Of a stretch of DNA of 64,000 nt, positions 53,401-64,000 are shown piece by piece. The notes beneath the pieces are model-generated. The model was not told the origin of the DNA and made no database searches. It saw nothing but the letters and a program-made list of their open reading frames with translations. The translations under genes and the position numbers were made by a program. Numbering within the stretch: the first letter of the stretch is position 1; the number at the start of each line of letters is the position of its first letter. Origin of the DNA: Bicyclus anynana (taxonomy: Eukaryota; Arthropoda; Insecta; Lepidoptera; Nymphalidae); the NCBI RefSeq assembly GCF_947172395.1, contig NC_069085.1, positions 4,558,112-4,622,111 of the forward strand, read 5' to 3'.

Positions 53401-56400
53401 GCTTGGAGTAAAGACAATGGAGGTTGACAAGTTAAATTGATATAGTCCAGCCTTTCTTGACGAGTACTGTTTTCCAACAAACAAATTAAAAATGAGAGTA
53501 TAAATCGCTAGTCATTTCACATTACAATTAATTTGTTCTGGAATTAATAAATTTGATTAATAAGCTTAGAACAATTAGATTTAGTTAATATATTTTGATT
53601 ATTAATTAAAATTAAAATTAATAAGTTAATATATGACATGCGTTTTCTACTTTCATTTCTAATTTGTTTGTTGGCAAACAGTGCAAACGAGTATGGCTTT
53701 AGTATAATGGAAGTGGGCTTACTTCGAAGATGTACAAGTTTATAATACTTGTACTTGTTGTTGCAAAAACTTCTAGTTTAGTATAATATCTAAGCACTGT
53801 TTCCTAAGATAATGACAGACAACTTTGTTCGTGAATTTGGGTGTGGTACTAGTCCTTATGTAATTAGTCTGAGTTTGTAGGTATGGCGAAGGCGGCGCTG
53901 GAGGCCATAAATGGGTGCAACCTGTTTGGTGACAAGGGCGCCTCCTGGAGTGTAGTGTATGTGGACATAGACGCGCACAACCGAAATAGAAGCATCTTCG
54001 AGACTATGCTGCCTCGGGAGTCCAGTTCTAAGGTATATGCTTTATTTTATAATAATAATAATTTCTTTAATTCAGGTTATACACCTATTTAAAATATACA
54101 TACAGTTAAACACTATATTTATTATACATATGAATGAATAGTCTACCACGTTGGCCACGTTATAACTGTGACCAGTGTGGTGGACTATTCATTCTGAGAG
54201 GAGACTGGTGCTTAACAATAAGCCGAATGGGTTGTTAATGATGAAGCTTTTATACAAACACAAAAAAGCAGCAGCAGCTGTGTTGAGTGCAGAAGAAAAC
54301 TTATAGCCGGTTGGTTCTCTTTACCTATTTTACTTTTTTTTCTATCTAATAACTGGAAATCTCCATGCTAATTCAATGAATAAACTAATAGATATACCGT
54401 CTCAGGGAGTGGACGCCGCTCTCTTGCCAACGATATCGTTCCCGGCCTTCGCCACCCACGAAGAGCTTCTGGTGCAGCTGACTAAGAACAACATCCTCAA
54501 CAGACTGCAGGGAAAATATGGCTTCAAACGATTCAGCCGGGACGGATACAAGTGTGTCTTAGAAGATCCAAATAGGAGGTAATTATTACTATATTTTTAT
54601 GTATACTCCAAAATCCCGCGCCCACGTGGAACTCTTTTAAAATTGCTTCTAAATTTCCCACCAGTATTCAGTTATTAGTTACTCATATGGACTCAGACTA
54701 ATTTTATAGGGACTAGTAACGCATCTAAATTCACGAACAAAATTGTCGATGAGTAAAGCAAGCTTAGATTAGGTTTACTTAATATATCTTATACTAAACT
54801 AAAGTTTAGAAACCCGAAAATGTTTTCCAGAGCTCTTTCAACATCGAACACGATTACACTTATGAAACATCGATTCTACAGAGACAGTTTTTATAATCGC
54901 ATTAGATTTTTATTTATTAGATTAGATAATTAGATGAAGATATAGCATAATAGTGGTACTTTAAAACACGGAATAAAAAGTCATAAAAACACATAAGTAT
55001 GGCAAAAAATATTTAATATTTTTTCGTCCGAAATTCTTCAGTGCCTGAAGACAAAAGTCTTTGTGTTGTCAGTGATGACCTATGGTTCCGAGACTATGGG
55101 CCTCATAAGAAGGCTTAGAGTCACACAGCGGGCGACGGAACTATGTTAAAGAACTACTAGTTAAGAAGGAACTATGTTAAGAGTATCTCTGCGTGATCGA
55201 ATAAGAAATGAGGAGATCGGCAGAAGAACCGACATAGCTCAACGAGTTGCGAAGCTGAAGTGGCAATGGGCGGGACACATAGTTCGAAGAGCCGATGGAC
55301 GTTGAGGTCCCAAAATGCTGGAATAGCAACCCCGCACTAGAAAGCGCAGTGTTGTTCGAACCCCCGAGGTGGACAGACGACATCAAGCGAGTCGCAGGGA
55401 TTCGCTGGATGCAGGTGGCTCAGTATCGTGATGTTTAGAAGTCCCTGCAAAAAGCCTAGACGTCCATCGGCTCACATTATGATGATGATGATGGCAAAAA
55501 ACCCGAGATACAATGCAAGGTCACCTGGATACCGAATAGATACCGTAAACTGTGCGTTGCAGGTATTACAACGAAGGCGAGTTGAAGGAGTTCGACGGCG
55601 TGGAGTCGGAGTGGCCGCTGTTCTACGTGATGATGATCATCGACGGCGTGTTCCGCACGCTGCCCGACCAGGTCGAGGAGTACCAGAAGCTGCTCAAGTC
55701 CAGGATCTACATGGACGAGTACGGCGGTAAATATTACTCAATCACAACTGTCTAACGCAAAATGAACTCCCATATGCTCACATACAAAGCAGGTGAACAA
55801 ACCCAATACAATCGAATTCGTCATTGCCATTAGAAGCTAAATCTTTGACAATAGCGTAATGGATCTAAGTTCAAAGTTCCTTTTATTAAAGACAGAGCTT
55901 GCTGTGTTTTGTGCTAGTTTGGTGTCTTTAGGAGATATAATCAACCGAACTTATTTTTTATAGATTCAAAAATATTATGTAAAACTATTAAACTGCAAAC
56001 GAGTTCATTTCATGTTCTAAAAGCTCAGGCATTTACGGCACGGTTTAGTCTGCAATAGTGTTATTATAATGACTAATATTGATGATACTATAATATTCCA
56101 GACCCGGTAATCCCCTGGTACTACTACGTCCCGCGCGAAGGCATCGACTCTGAGCGCAGCGAGCCCTACTCCGTGCGCAGAGTTCCGGCTAGTGAGTGTG
56201 ACTTCATAACTAAAACTAGACAAACTAGATGAGAGTAGAGACTAGAGTATGATCGTATAAAGATATTATGTTCATACTGACATAGCTCAGCGAGTCGCGA
56301 AACTGAAGTGGCAATGGGCAGGCCACATAGTTCGAGGAGCCGATGGACGTTGGGGTCGTTCAAAGAAAAAGATCTCTCTTAACCGTAATCGTAAAGTTGC

Positions 56401-59400
56401 CTCGTCTAAAAGATGAGCAGCGCAAACTGAGGTTCAAGTTGCGGTGAAAAGTCGTCCAGTTAGCGCTGTCTTTTATGACTGTCAAAACCTTATATAAATT
56501 GTGCCACTTACTGTAAGCAAGTACGTGAATACGAGAAGTGTGATCAGTCATAATCACATTCAATGAAGCAGTAAAGTGGCTCTCGGTGCTTTTTCCTTAA
56601 GTGCCTCTCTATTTATGAAGGTCGGCGGTCAGCATTCTAAATTTCTCCTTGTCGATGGCTAGGCGGAAAAGTTTCTCAATGGCTGAGTGCTACTCTACTG
56701 TTTTATTTAGGGTTCATCAAAGTCTGACGTAAAACAAGCTGAAGGCTTTAAACAACCTCCTCTTTGGTCTAGTGGTCTTGGGCTTAAATCCTTAGTCCGC
56801 GATATATAAATTAAGCTTTTTTTTTACTGAAAAATCTCGAGTCTATCTGACAGCAATTGTTAAATAGTTAAACCCGGCCAGCATTAAAGTTGCGTGGTGG
56901 TATAAGGAGCATGGATTAGCTCTGTCGGAGGCCATTTAAATAAGCTGATAATAATATGATTCTTCTTTACTCTGAAATTAATAACGATACGTAAGATTAA
57001 AGTATAAATTAAAATTTCAATAAGCTATACCAAAAAGTAAAGAACACAATATGCTTGCAGACCATCAAGGAGAAGGCGACAACAAAGGTAAACTGTAGAG
57101 GTATTGAGAATGCCATACTCTTGTGCTAACTTTCTGTGCCTTTCCTAGCATATTAACCTCATGTCAACGCAAATTAGATTTTATGTAGTAACCTGTTTAT
57201 ATGAAATAAACAATGGTTTACAGTTTTACTCGACTTCTTATAATATTGTTGTTTTCGTTATCATATTTTCACTGTTTTCTTTTCGTATTATTTCGCTATA
57301 TAAATTGCTTATCTTATATAGAATTATGTTTTTAGAGCTATCAAAGCTAAGGTGGTGGTTACTCAGTATACAATGAATAACAAATAGCTTAGCTTATCGT
57401 ATAGCTGTGTAACTTTGTGACGCCATTTAGATGTGACAAAAGTATGGTCTCGCTTGAAGAACAACCGAAAATCTTCAGAAGACTGTAATTCGACAAAACT
57501 TAATTATAAAATGTTAAAAATATCGTATGCTCTTTTAAGTTTAGGGTACGATCGACACTTTGCAATCGATTCTTTTTTACTTCTGTAGATACAACAAGCA
57601 AATATTTGTCCATAGTTAAAGTACCTTTTTATATTTTTATATTAATTGTGAGCAAACAAGCAAGCGCAAGTCATACGAAAACGTCTGGGATAGAGAAACT
57701 CATATATATAGATGTTTTCATATTAAGAATAAACTAAAAACTATACTAGCTGTGACAATGCACGAAGGACACGGCGAAGAACCGCGGCTTTAATGGTCCA
57801 ACAACCCCGGGAGCGATCTGACATAACTTATTTTGCACTAAGATGAAACCAGGTTTTCAGTAGGGTTCCATGTGATTTAAATACCTGCGTGTTTGTGGAG
57901 ACTTGCTTTGTGACACTAGGCATTCAGATGAGAACAGGTAACTAAAAAAAGTGTTACTTTTCTACAACTGGGCCTGTAGCCTTGTGGTACGTCGATTGTC
58001 TTTCTGCAAACGTTAACACTTCGAAAATTCTAAAATGGGAATAACATTCACTATCGACAGGTTACGTGATCAAGTTGTCGATCGGATCTGTCATTCCCAT
58101 ACGTTTTGTTAGTTTTCAAAGCGTTAGCGTTTGGAGAAAGAGTATCAACGCGCCACATGGCTAAGGCTCCTGGTTATTATTGCACACTCGTGACAATGAG
58201 CCATGGTGTGTGTCAGACACGGGCGGGCTGTTCCTGTGGGCGCAGTCGCTGTTCGTTCTGGCGCAGCTGCTGACGGGCGGCCTGCTGCACGTCAACGAGC
58301 TGGACCCCATCCGCCGCTACCTGCCCTCCTACAACCGGCCACGCCGTGCCGGACGGTACTCAGCTTTCCAGGTAAGGTTTACTTCAACACGTACATGGAT
58401 GATCCAGTAGCATTGTAATTCTACTAGTTTTGACGGCATAGTACCGTCAAGCGCTCTAGCGTTCCGGTATCATGTCGTGAAGATACACGTACCTGTATAT
58501 GTATAGATTTTAATCCTACGCCTCACAAGTAAGCCCGTTTCGATCTTAGATTGTATCATCGCTTACCATCAGATGAGATTGCAGTCAAGGGCAAGTAAAG
58601 AATAAAAAAAATAGTAATACCGAACGAGGCTTCGTTTACAAGCACTTTTTTAAGTACACGTCAGGTTACTTTATAATAATATACTAATAAGTAAAGTGGA
58701 AAACTTAAAATTACACTTACGAGGGTTCCCAAGCGCCTTGATCAGAAGAGGCTCTTCTGAACAACAAACTCAGCGAGGGTTTCATTTTGTTCATAAATAA
58801 TCATTCTTCACTGTGTTTAGAACATTAATTCGGTTACACTACTTTCAGAGTCTTGCATTTTAACTTAGTACATTTATTTAAGACATCTTGTAAAAATTCA
58901 AAATTATTCTGTTTTCATACAGGCCAAACCGACATTTGTAAGTATTGCATTAATAAAGGGAACAGCATGCTTTATTAATGAGGAGCACGTAATATACGTA
59001 CATATTTATTTGGTTGTAATTGCATCATCGTTATAGTTATGGCAATGTTGGAAATCTAAAAAGCTTTTAATATTTCACGCGACCATGTTATGAGAGCATA
59101 TCTACTAAAAATATTTTGAAACGTCTCTGTTTACGTTGTTGGCACGAAAATATATTATAGCTTTGAAATCTTTTGCTTTGCTTGATCATTCAGAAGATCA
59201 TTGAATAGTTTTTGGCCATCCAGATTAAAATTGCAAAACAAATTATTATGTTATGTATTATAATTATTGTTATTAATTAACAATATTCCATGGCAGATGC
59301 CTGTTATCTGGTCAAAATGTAAGACGATTACATTGGACGAGAGATAGTGTGTGTATTATTTTTCATGAACGATAATAATTTATCACTCCTGGAAAATTTA

Positions 59401-62400
59401 CACCTACCTACATAAAGAGACGCCCAAAAATGCCCTTTGCACGGACGATAACAGAAAAACACAAACAACAATCTCAACGCAACACAACAAATCTCGGCAC
59501 AACATCAAAGAGGATCTTGTTTTTTGAAATTCCAACTTAGGTCACAAACCTCATCGGTCCCAATGTCCCTTCTAAGCCGAAATCCTCTTGCAATAGATGT
59601 CCTTTCAAAAAAGTTCCGTGTCCCCTCCATTTTTGATTCTTCCCTCACTCGTTTGACTCTGGCACATTTACTGTAACATGCCCTTAAACCAGATTTGATG
59701 CTGCTACAATCTCATTAATCTGTCAACTGCTAGAAGCGCTCGGGTCGCTAATAGATGTTTTCTGTAGAATTCCATCAGCCACTCCTTCTAAATGAGACTT
59801 TCACAAGTTACACGTTAAGAAACGTTAAGAAACTTGCTGCGAATTAAAAAAAAGATAATATTAATTTAAAAAGCTTGTGTAGCGCACGAGGCTTTCGAAC
59901 TTTGTCTGCTATAAGAGCATTTTGTTATAAACGTTTATTAAGATATTGTAGCATGCAATGTAATGCGCAGGGTATAGCGACAGATCTGGTGGTGCAAGTA
60001 GTTCTGATCGCCGAGTCGATGCGTCTGCAAGCCATGATGGGGACCTACGGGATCCAGACACAGACTCCCCACGAAGTGGAACCTGTTCAGGTCAGTTGCT
60101 ACTTAAGCCCCATAAAATAATGATATTGGAATTTGATTTGTACAGTCAAAGGAGGGAAACGAAATCTAGGATCAGTAGCGTTATTCTGTAACGATGTTTT
60201 AAAACTAGATAACAATTGTCTCTCTATCTATAGCAACGAGTTAGAACGAGATAGAGAAAAATTCGAGGTTCACACTGGCAAGTTGCAAAAACAAAGTTAA
60301 ATTTACAAACTGTTCCTGTCATTATTTTTTAACGAAATTAATTAGGTTTTAGTCTCTCGTCGTCATCAACCCATATTCGGCTCACTGCTAAGCTCGAGTC
60401 TCCTCTCAGAATGAGAGGGGTTAGGCCAATAGTCCACCACGCTGGCCCAATGCGGATTGGCAGACATCACACACACAGAGAATTAAGATAATTCTCTGGT
60501 ATGCAGGTTTCCTCACGATGTTTTCCTTCACCGATTGAGACACGTGATATTTAATTTCTTAAAATGCACAGAACTGAAAAGTTGGAGGTGCATGCCCCGG
60601 ATCGGATTCGAACACACACCCTCCGGAATCGGAGGCAGAGTTTATATCCACTGGGCTATCACGTACGTTTTAGTCTCTAGATGAGAAGATTTACATAGTA
60701 ACGTAACATTGATGTTTTTGGGTATAACTCTCAACTTTCAGTCCACTCTGAACACGAGGCGAATAGCTGCGCAGTGTGCAAAAACACAAATCCCAGCGAG
60801 GTTAAAGATAAAGATAAAGATAAATATACTTTATTTGCACACCACAAAGACAAAAACAAGTGAAATAAAAAACAAATTAAGAAGAGATCAGCATACAAAA
60901 GGCGGCCTTATCGCTAAGTAGCGATTTCTTCCAGGCAACCTTCGGTTTAGGAAAACTTAAGGACATCAGCAGGTGGCGTAAAACAAAAATAACCATAGTA
61001 TTAGTAATACACATACATACAAATAATTTACATCCTAATACATAAACAATATTACACAAATACCTACAATAATGAATAAAATACATATCAAAATATACTA
61101 ATAAATACCTTATATTGAAAAGAAATAATATATACAGATCGTCTTTACTGCACCAGATAATGAGTCTTTACGGCATTTTTAAAAATGACCAGTGTCTTTG
61201 ATTGCCGTATGTTTAAAGGGAGAGCATTCCATAACTTAACGGCTTGCACAACGAAAGAATGTTTATAAAATTTCGTCTTATGCACGGGTAAACATAGAGT
61301 TAGTAATCGACACTGTCTCAGTTCAGACTGCACTCCCTGAAACGTAAATTTCTCCTTCAGATACACAGGAGATTTTGGATTAAACAACACACAGTACAAA
61401 AGTGAAAGTACATGCAGATCCCGGCGACGACGAATAGGGAGCCACTTGAGCTTCTGACGGAATTCAGAAATATGGTCATATTTGCGTAGGCTAAATATGA
61501 ACCGAATAGCAAGATTTTGAAGTCGCTCAAGTTTATTGAGTTGGTCCTCAGTTATATTTAGATAGCTCGCGTCCGCATAATCTAAAACCGAAAGAAGAAG
61601 AGAATGTGCTAACATAACTTTAGTAGGAATTGGTAAAAATGATCTTAAACGTCTCAGTGAGCCAAAAGTAGCAAACATCTTTTTACTCAACTCTTTGACA
61701 TGCACGCACCACGACAACTGGTTATCAAGATGAACCCCAAGATCTTTAACTGTGTCACAAAAAGGAATAGTGGTACCATTATACAAAACTGGCCGGAGAT
61801 CTACCCAATCAACTCTTGAGATGAGGGCAGGACTACCAATAATAATGGCCTTAGATTTTAGGGGATTAACCTTAAGCCCATACTGTCTGCTCCAGATATC
61901 AATTGCGCTAAGGTCACAGTTTATAGCAGAGACAGTTGAGTTTAGGTTCTCAAGAGATGAAGAGCGGTATATTTGGATATCATCTGCATACATATGGTAA
62001 AGAGAAGTTATATTTTGAGTGATCGAATTAATGAAGATAGAGAAAAGTAATGGAGATAACACGCCACCCTGAGGTACCCCTGCCGTAACATCGCACCAAG
62101 ATGAAAAGAAGTCATCAACCCGAATGCGCTGCTTACGGCCTTTGAGGTAGCTCTGAAACCAGTCTATAACCGATGGAGATATGTTAATAGAGCGTAATAG
62201 ACTCAACAAAATGTCATAGTCTACAGAATTAAAAGCATTACTGAAATCAAGCAGAACTAGTACAGTGAGTTGTCTATTATCCATCGCCCAACGAATATCG
62301 TCAGTAACTTTAGTCAAAGCGGTAACCGTACCATGACCAGGACGAAAACCAGATTGTAATGGACTTAAAAGTAAATTTCGGTTTAAGAATACGGATAACT

Positions 62401-63863
62401 GCTGGAAGACAAGTTTTTCAAGGACTTTAGAAAGGAACGGCAAAATAGAAATTGGACGGAAGTCAGAAAACGTTGTGGAACTAATTTTTTTAGGAAGAGG
62501 AATAATTTGTGCATTCTTCCAAGCCTGTGGAAATTCACTGGAATAAATGGAATAGTTGAGGATATGTGTAAGAACTGGGGAAATAATATCAATGATAGGA
62601 ATAATCATATTACGGCTTACGCTATCAGAACCAACAGCATTCGAAGCGATAGACAAAACACTCTTCTTAACATCACATTCGGTAAAAGATTCGAAAGTAA
62701 ACGGAAGAAAATCTGGTGTTGGTATAGAAGAAAGAGTGGTAAGAATGGACTCCTTTTCGGTACTGTCAATTGTATCGGAAGTAGAAAAATGTTTATTGAG
62801 AAGTTCTAAATCAATATTTATAGAGGTTATAAAATACGTAGTTCGGCGTGTTGCAACTTCAGAGTCGACTAGAAGTTTGGACACATATATGTATACTGAG
62901 TGCGCCAAACGCCAAAAGACTTGTCGCAAAAACCAAATTGAAAAAAAATAAGGGACAACAGCTTGATATGCAGACCTCTGCTTTTATCAAGTTATACGAA
63001 GCACGCACTGACGTAGTCGAAGCTACAAGTAGCAGTGTTTAATAATTAATTATTCTATAGATATGCAGTTCCACGCAACTGGTGCACGTGTACCGCGAGC
63101 TGGGAGTGTGCGGCAAGCTGAAGCTGACTGGGAGACCCATTAGACCTGTCGGCTCTCTTGGTACAAGTAAGGTACAATATGCAGTTGACCTATAGCATGG
63201 CAAGTTCGTTGATGACATTCCCATGATATGCGGGCGATGGGGGCGAAGGACTACGCGGGTGTTATTGTGCGCGTGGGGCATAGCTACCCCCCTCCCGGCC
63301 AGCGCGGTTCATCGGGAGTGTTACGAACGATTTTGCCAAGCTAATATAGATAACAGCATGACTATCTTGAGAAAAAAATCTCTCCTCTTTTTGAAGTCGG
63401 TTAAAAACTTCGTGGCTATAACTTTTTTGACGAGACGAGTTAAGGAATGTAAACAAATTGACATCAAGATTGCTATCAACATACAGATAATCTCTCTCGC
63501 TTTCGCATGTACGAGTAATTATGTAACGTTCAGTTTGTTAATGTGTTTTATGTTACATATTATAATAAATATAAGGAATCTCTATTTTCTTTATTCACGA
63601 CATAACTTAGAACGATTTAACCGATTTCATTCATAATTTACTAAATACTTTGTAGAAGGTTCCAACTGAAAATTAGAAATATTGCGCAGATATAATGTTT
63701 GTTTAAATTTAAATGTCTCGTATTTTTCATTTCAGATATACAGGGTGTGTGGTATGACGGTGCTGTGTTACCCGTTGATATTCGAGGTCTCAGAGTTTTA
63801 TCTGTATCGAGATATGGCTTTGCTCATTGATGATATTAAGACTGAGCTGCAATTCGTTGGCAA
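50436..63863 (+). CDS. PhKb: Phosphorylase kinase regulatory subunit beta (3' end outside window)
   Basis: Twelve exons in the window: 50436-50538 (exon opens at 50421), 51103-51238, 51956-52238, 52998-53127, 53881-54032, 54406-54578, 55563-55726, 56102-56191, 58217-58371, 59971-60090, 63061-63171, 63736-63863. Phases are continuous for about 581 codons of an expected 1100. The beta subunit holds and regulates the kinase that activates glycogen phosphorylase. Beta rather than alpha is indicated by YRRIDDD, ELxxSxxKCMRGIL, VYVDIDAHNRNRSIFETMLP, LxGKYGFKRFxRDGY, LIAESMRLQAMMGTYGIQTQ and SKIYRVCGMTVLCYP. These belong to the glucoamylase-like N-terminal domain. The ATG at 50436 is provisional because the frame is open back to the acceptor at 50420. 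The protein continues past 64000 (split AA|G). Confidence 0.94.
51275..51525 (-). repeat. tRNA-derived SINE, third family
   Basis: On the minus strand: a B-box region GGTCCTGGGTTTGATCCCC and a 3' body reading into GCATCATCACTTATCATCA. A related copy lies at 16432-16640, and 3' tips appear at 1507-1548 and 58560-58612. It is in a PhK-beta intron. Confidence 0.6.
52335..52490. mobile_element. 156 bp GC-rich MITE
   Basis: Imperfect terminal inverted repeats TAGGGTGTGCGCAAGATAAG and (inverted) TAGAGTGCGCGCACGATAAG. The interior includes a CTCF-like AGATGGCAGC at 52426-52435. CACTA-containing flanks might be target duplication. In a PhK-beta intron. Confidence 0.55.
53306..53369. ncRNA. Possible small-RNA hairpin
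   Basis: Arms 53306-53334 and 53341-53369 pair over 29 bp with a single G-A mismatch and a 6 nt loop (CATTAA). It lies in the PhK-beta intron 53128-53880. Precursor microRNAs usually have more bulges and larger loops, so an inverted-repeat remnant or endo-siRNA source is at least as likely. Confidence 0.3.
53760..53872. mobile_element. MITE family A fragment next to a PhK-beta splice acceptor
   Basis: The right half of family A (AAAACTTCTAGTTTAGTATA ... TAATTAGTCTGAG) ends eight bases before the acceptor TTTGTAG|G of exon 53881-54032. The branch point and most of the 3' splice context must therefore lie in transposon-derived sequence. Confidence 0.7.
54690..54920. mobile_element. MITE family A fragment, inverted
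   Basis: Opens ACTCAGACTAATTTTATAGG and keeps AACAAAATTGTC, CTTATACTAAACTAA, AACACGATTACA and ATCGATTCTACAGAGACAG. The other end is lost. It is in PhK-beta intron 54579-55562. Confidence 0.65.
55040..55490 (+). mobile_element. Decayed RTE-like LINE 3' fragment
   Basis: Nucleotide sequence closely matches 37974-38390 in inverse orientation (GGGCCTCATAAGAAGGCTTA, GTGGCAATGGGCGGGACACA, GATTCGCTGGATGCAG) but the frame is broken by several small changes. It ends at an (ATG)n tail near 55490. Confidence 0.75.
56192..58216 (+). other. PhK-beta intron 8
   Basis: 2 kb of intron with an RTE fragment (56270-56360), a piece of the LINE tail seen at 29218 (56590-56690, minus), a SINE-like stretch (about 56755-56960), and a second copy of the fold-back MITE at 57976-58163. 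That copy ends about 55 bp before exon 58217. Confidence 0.55.
57976..58163. mobile_element. Fold-back MITE, second copy
   Basis: Matches 35765-35947 with TAGCC(T/A)... and ...GGCTA ends, AACGTTAACACTTCGAAAA versus AGTTTTCAAAGCGTTAGCG arms and the ACGTGATCAAG centre. The arms have diverged more than in the POGLUT copy. Confidence 0.65.
58372..59970 (+). other. PhK-beta intron 9
   Basis: AT-rich 1.6 kb intron. A SINE 3' part (CATCAGATGAGATTGCAGTC, 58566-58612) ends in an A-run. Nothing else recognisable; no ORF of note. Confidence 0.5.
60359..60667 (-). repeat. Full-length tRNA-derived SINE with 12 bp target duplication
   Basis: Bounded by GTTTTAGTCTCT (about 60346-60357 and 60667-60678). 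On the minus strand it reads GATAGCCCAGTGGATATAAA, the B-box region GTTCGAATCC-like, the body, then GGCCAGCGTGGTGGACTATT, and the 3' end GAGCCGAATATGGGTTGATG followed by ACGAC. It is the best reference copy in the window and lies in PhK-beta intron 10. Confidence 0.85.
60792..62926 (-). mobile_element. CR1-like LINE, 5'-truncated
   Basis: The RT ORF runs from the 5' break to 61145, then a 3' UTR ends in (TTTATC)n repeats (60806-60822 as GATAAA units). GCAAAAACACAAAT before the tail and GCAAAAACCAAAT beyond the 5' end are a possible imperfect target duplication. The endonuclease domain is missing. It is inserted antisense in the 2.97 kb PhK-beta intron 60091-63060. Confidence 0.75.
61145..62926 (-). 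CDS. CR1-like reverse transcriptase, N-terminally truncated
   Basis: About 593 residues uninterrupted to the stop at 61145. RT motifs in order: LLVDSEVATRRTTYF, AVGSDSVSRNMI, IIPLPKK, FRPISILPFLSKVLEKLVF, LLDFSNAFNSVDYDILL, GVPQGGVLSPLLFSIFIN and the catalytic YADDIQIY. The C-terminus has WLPIRRRRDLHVLSLL and WNALPLNIRQSKTLVIFKNA, typical of CR1/L2-type elements. The apparent N-terminal residues before LLVDSEV are doubtful. No host function. Confidence 0.85.
   Translation of the reverse strand, partial: RQVFWRLAHSVYIYVSKLLVDSEVATRRTTYFITSINIDLELLNKHFSTSDTIDSTEKESILTTLSSIPTPDFLPFTFESFTECDVKKSVLSIASNAVGSDSVSRNMIIPIIDIISPVLTHILNYSIYSSEFPQAWKNAQIIPLPKKISSTTFSDFRPISILPFLSKVLEKLVFQQLSVFLNRNLLLSPLQSGFRPGHGTVTALTKVTDDIRWAMDNRQLTVLVLLDFSNAFNSVDYDILLSLLRSINISPSVIDWFQSYLKGRKQRIRVDDFFSSWCDVTAGVPQGGVLSPLLFSIFINSITQNITSLYHMYADDIQIYRSSSLENLNSTVSAINCDLSAIDIWSRQYGLKVNPLKSKAIIIGSPALISRVDWVDLRPVLYNGTTIPFCDTVKDLGVHLDNQLSWCVHVKELSKKMFATFGSLRRLRSFLPIPTKVMLAHSLLLSVLDYADASYLNITEDQLNKLERLQNLAIRFIFSLRKYDHISEFRQKLKWLPIRRRRDLHVLSLLYCVLFNPKSPVYLKEKFTFQGVQSELRQCRLLTLCLPVHKTKFYKHSFVVQAVKLWNALPLNIRQSKTLVIFKNAVKTHYLVQ
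63193..63343. mobile_element. MITE related to 25444-25586
   Basis: TAGCATGGCAAGTTCG ... ACGATTTTGCCAAGCTA ends with a GC-rich interior, inverted relative to the first copy. It begins 22 bp after the donor of PhK-beta exon 63061-63171. The 3' target base pair differs from TA. Confidence 0.6.
63344..63735 (+). other. PhK-beta intron 11, right part
   Basis: AT-rich with a TTTTTGAAGTCGGTTAAAAA repeat remnant at about 63389-63408, related to the element at 23990. No gene signal. A further ACCGACTTCAAAG remnant follows the last exon at 63947. Confidence 0.5.
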
Positions 63864-64000
63864 GTAAGTACTCTTTCAAGATATAGTTTGCCTAATTTTT
63901 ACATCAACACAGATATCAATAAAATCTTTTTAACAAAAAAATTAAACCGACTTCAAAGATGCATTACTCTTAAAAGCGAATTTCTGCAACTAAATGCTGT

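Noticed and set aside
60742..60800. Extra PhK-beta exon (STLNTRRIAAQCAKTQIPA)
   Set aside because: It has an acceptor, but its length breaks phase with exon 63061, it does not resemble PhK-beta, and exon 60090 joins 63061 perfectly at phase 0.
1..64000. CRISPR array, prokaryotic operon, phage or secretion system
   Set aside because: Spliced animal genes throughout; no such repeats or genes.

Overview
This is a eukaryotic nuclear window, most probably from a moth or butterfly (Lepidoptera). The genes have short coding exons with GT-AG introns in AT-rich DNA. The repeats are of the kind found in lepidopteran genomes: a tRNA-headed SINE whose tail contains a GAATATGGGTTGAT-type sequence, fragments ending in ACGCGGACGAAGTCGCGGGC, remnants containing AACCGACTTCAAAAAGGAGG, jockey-, RTE- and CR1-like LINEs, and many short inverted-repeat elements. 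I assembled the gene models by hand from splice sites, reading phase and remembered family sequences; no database search was run.

Layout from left to right: (1) 1-7019, minus: Pcif1, cap-specific m6Am methyltransferase family, six coding exons, 3' end outside the window; its catalytic tetrapeptide reads HPPY instead of NPPF. (2) 9175-11093, plus: JMJD4-type 2-oxoglutarate oxygenase, two exons. (3) 11178-12394, minus: Amacr, tail to tail with Jmjd4 and only 84 bp apart. (4) 14848-14918, minus: an isolated first exon of a THAP zinc-finger protein. (5) 16034-18304, plus: SS18, BAF chromatin-remodelling subunit. (6) 19020-21273, minus: mRpL3, six exons. (7) 21888-23854, plus: Maf/ASMTL-like nucleotide pyrophosphatase, four exons, one intron apparently GC-AG; it shares a 614 bp bidirectional promoter region with mRpL3. 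(8) 28032-37087, plus: POGLUT2/3 (KDELC) ER protein O-glucosyltransferase; its third intron holds a jockey-type LINE inserted into an older LINE. (9) 39284-49417, minus: CYLD deubiquitinase, ten solid coding exons plus a tentative first one; one exon is tandemly duplicated, and three near-complete copies of one MITE family sit in its introns. (10) 50436 to beyond 63863, plus: phosphorylase kinase beta subunit, twelve exons in the window, with a CR1-like LINE in the intron before the penultimate visible exon.

These are mostly housekeeping genes with unrelated jobs (mRNA cap modification, eRF1 hydroxylation, branched fatty acid oxidation, chromatin, mitochondrial translation, nucleotide sanitation, Notch/EGF glycosylation, ubiquitin signalling, glycogen breakdown). 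There is no operon logic. Two divergent gene pairs (mRpL3/Maf, CYLD/PhK-beta) and three convergent ones (Jmjd4/Amacr, SS18/mRpL3, POGLUT/CYLD) structure the locus. Several gene starts share short upstream motifs (GTTTGACTTTGAC and TTTGACGTCTGTGG).

The most unusual observations are the altered PCIF1 active site, the 148 bp tandem exon duplication in CYLD whose copies differ only at synonymous sites, the 8-bp-TSD MITE family clustered next to CYLD exons, the shared promoter motifs, CTCF-like motif clusters, and a likely GC-AG intron.
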